Source: Opitutia bacterium
GTDB lineage: Bacteria > Verrucomicrobiota > Verrucomicrobiia > Opitutales > Seribacteraceae
Direction: 5' to 3'
Length of the DNA: 14,696 bases
Assembly (NCBI GenBank): GCA_002692605.1
Contig: NZLE01000033.1
Coordinates: 25,561 to 40,256 of the forward strand
The translations under genes were made by a program, and so were the position numbers. Below, one piece after another: positions 13,932 to 14,696 of this stretch. The notes beneath the pieces were generated by a model, which had not been told where the DNA came from, ran no database searches, and saw only the letters and a list, made by a program, of their open reading frames with translations. Positions within the stretch are counted from its first letter, which is position 1, and each line of letters begins with the position of its first letter.

Positions 13932-14696
13932 TCACTTTTTCTTGTAACGAACCTCATCGAGGGAGACTTTGTGGCTGAGCGGTAGGGCGGGACCGGGAGT
14001 GGAGCGCCCCCGGTCGAGATAGCTTTGCAACACCCCAGCCAATTCCCGGGCCACTTCGGGTTGCTTGCCATGCAAGTCAAGAGTCTCGCCCAAATCGGCC
14101 TCCAGATCAAAAAGCTCATGCCTGCCGTCCCCATGATCAATCAGTTTCCATTTTCCCTTTCGAAGTGCGAAGGATTTTTTTCCACTTTGCTGAACGCTCG
14201 CCACCCGGAATGGACCGACTTGCTTGCCGAGCAGACAATTGAGAAAGCTGACGCTATCCTCGGCAGCGTCCTCAGGCAGCGACCGCCCGATGATTTCGGC
14301 GCAGGTGGCGAAGACGTCGGTGATGGATACGATTTGCTCACTTCTCGAACCCGGTTTGACTTTACCCGGCCAACGAACCAGAAAGGGCTCCCGGTGACCG
14401 CCTTCGTAAATGCTTCCCTTGTTGTCGCGAAGGGGGGGGTAGTCCCTGCCGGCCGCCCCATTGTCCGCCGTAGCGATCACCAGGGTATCCTTGGCCAACC
14501 CGTTCGCCTCCAAGGCATCCAGAAGCTGAACAAGCATATCGTCCCCCTGGTAAACCCAATCGGCGTAGGATCCCTTTCCTTCGCCTCCGCCCTTGCCCAC
14601 GTATCGTTCTGCGGGCACCACCGGCTTATGCGGGGGGCACATCGGGAAATAGAGAAAGAAAGGCTGCTTTCCCCCATTCGGCCTTTGGTTGAGGTA
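13932..14696 (-). CDS. Type I sulfatase, C-terminal part, truncated by window edge
   Basis: The frame is open to the window edge, giving 254 C-terminal residues before the stop at 13932; the N-terminus with the formylglycine motif (C/S-x-P-x-R) lies outside. An internal Met at 14642 falls inside the conserved PFFLYFPMCPPHKP block and is not the real start. Visible family blocks are that PPHKP segment, YADWVYQGDDMLVQLLDALE, IATADNGAAG with the Asp-Asn metal ligands, the GSIYEGGHREPFLVRWPGKV block and the SITDVFATCAEIIG stretch. The C-terminal subdomain has ALRKGKWKLIDHGDGRHELF. It resembles secreted arylsulfatase-A-like enzymes that desulfate algal or animal polysaccharides. It converges with msrA with 20 bp between the stops. 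The export signal cannot be seen. Confidence 0.93.
   Translation of the reverse strand, partial: YLNQRPNGGKQPFFLYFPMCPPHKPVVPAERYVGKGGGEGKGSYADWVYQGDDMLVQLLDALEANGLAKDTLVIATADNGAAGRDYPPLRDNKGSIYEGGHREPFLVRWPGKVKPGSRSEQIVSITDVFATCAEIIGRSLPEDAAEDSVSFLNCLLGKQVGPFRVASVQQSGKKSFALRKGKWKLIDHGDGRHELFDLEADLGETLDLHGKQPEVARELAGVLQSYLDRGRSTPGPALPLSHKVSLDEVRYKKK

Overview
The window looks like chromosomal DNA from a marine or gut polysaccharide-degrading Verrucomicrobiota bacterium, perhaps of the Opitutae/Puniceicoccales type. This is inferred from the gene mix: a secreted DUF1080 protein, a Tat-exported sugar isomerase-like TIM barrel, a Gfo/Idh/MocA oxidoreductase, a type I sulfatase, a TonB-dependent receptor and a LacI-type regulator. 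Most starts lack a clear Shine-Dalgarno. No marker gene is present, so the taxonomy is tentative.

Layout. 1-372: 3' end of an unrecognised all-beta protein (+). 391-1041 (-) and 1183-2019 (+): divergent exported proteins, a DUF1080 (3-keto-glycoside hydrolase family) protein and a Tat-type TIM barrel. 2047-4021 (-): a two-gene unit with a Gfo/Idh/MocA dehydrogenase followed by a cytosolic TIM-barrel isomerase. Together these four resemble the toolkit of the 3-keto-glycoside route of glycan cleavage. 4179-9317 (+): a tight catabolic operon of D-2-hydroxyacid dehydrogenase, Ldh2-family dehydrogenase, PfkB sugar kinase, UxuB-like SDR and LacI-family regulator, which suggests use of uronate or a related sugar acid under LacI control.

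9318-10425 has no convincing protein gene and is the most unusual part. It starts with a 49-nt A/T tract, then three tandem 11-mers of which two contain perfect DnaA boxes, then a sigma70-like promoter near 9573-9601. About 800 nt of densely nested hairpins follow, ending in a textbook intrinsic terminator at 10388-10419. Several helices contain G-U pairs that would be A-C mismatches on the other strand, so the RNA should be the + strand transcript. I do not recognise it as RNase P RNA, tmRNA, SRP RNA, 6S RNA or a self-splicing intron. I propose it as an orphan large structured noncoding RNA.

10426-13191 (-): a small, A/T-richer TonB-dependent receptor followed by an EamA/DMT-family transporter. 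13420-13911 (+): an MsrA methionine sulfoxide reductase with a GCLWG active site. 13932-14696 (-): the C-terminal part of a type I sulfatase that runs off the window. I saw no tRNA, rRNA, CRISPR array or transposase.
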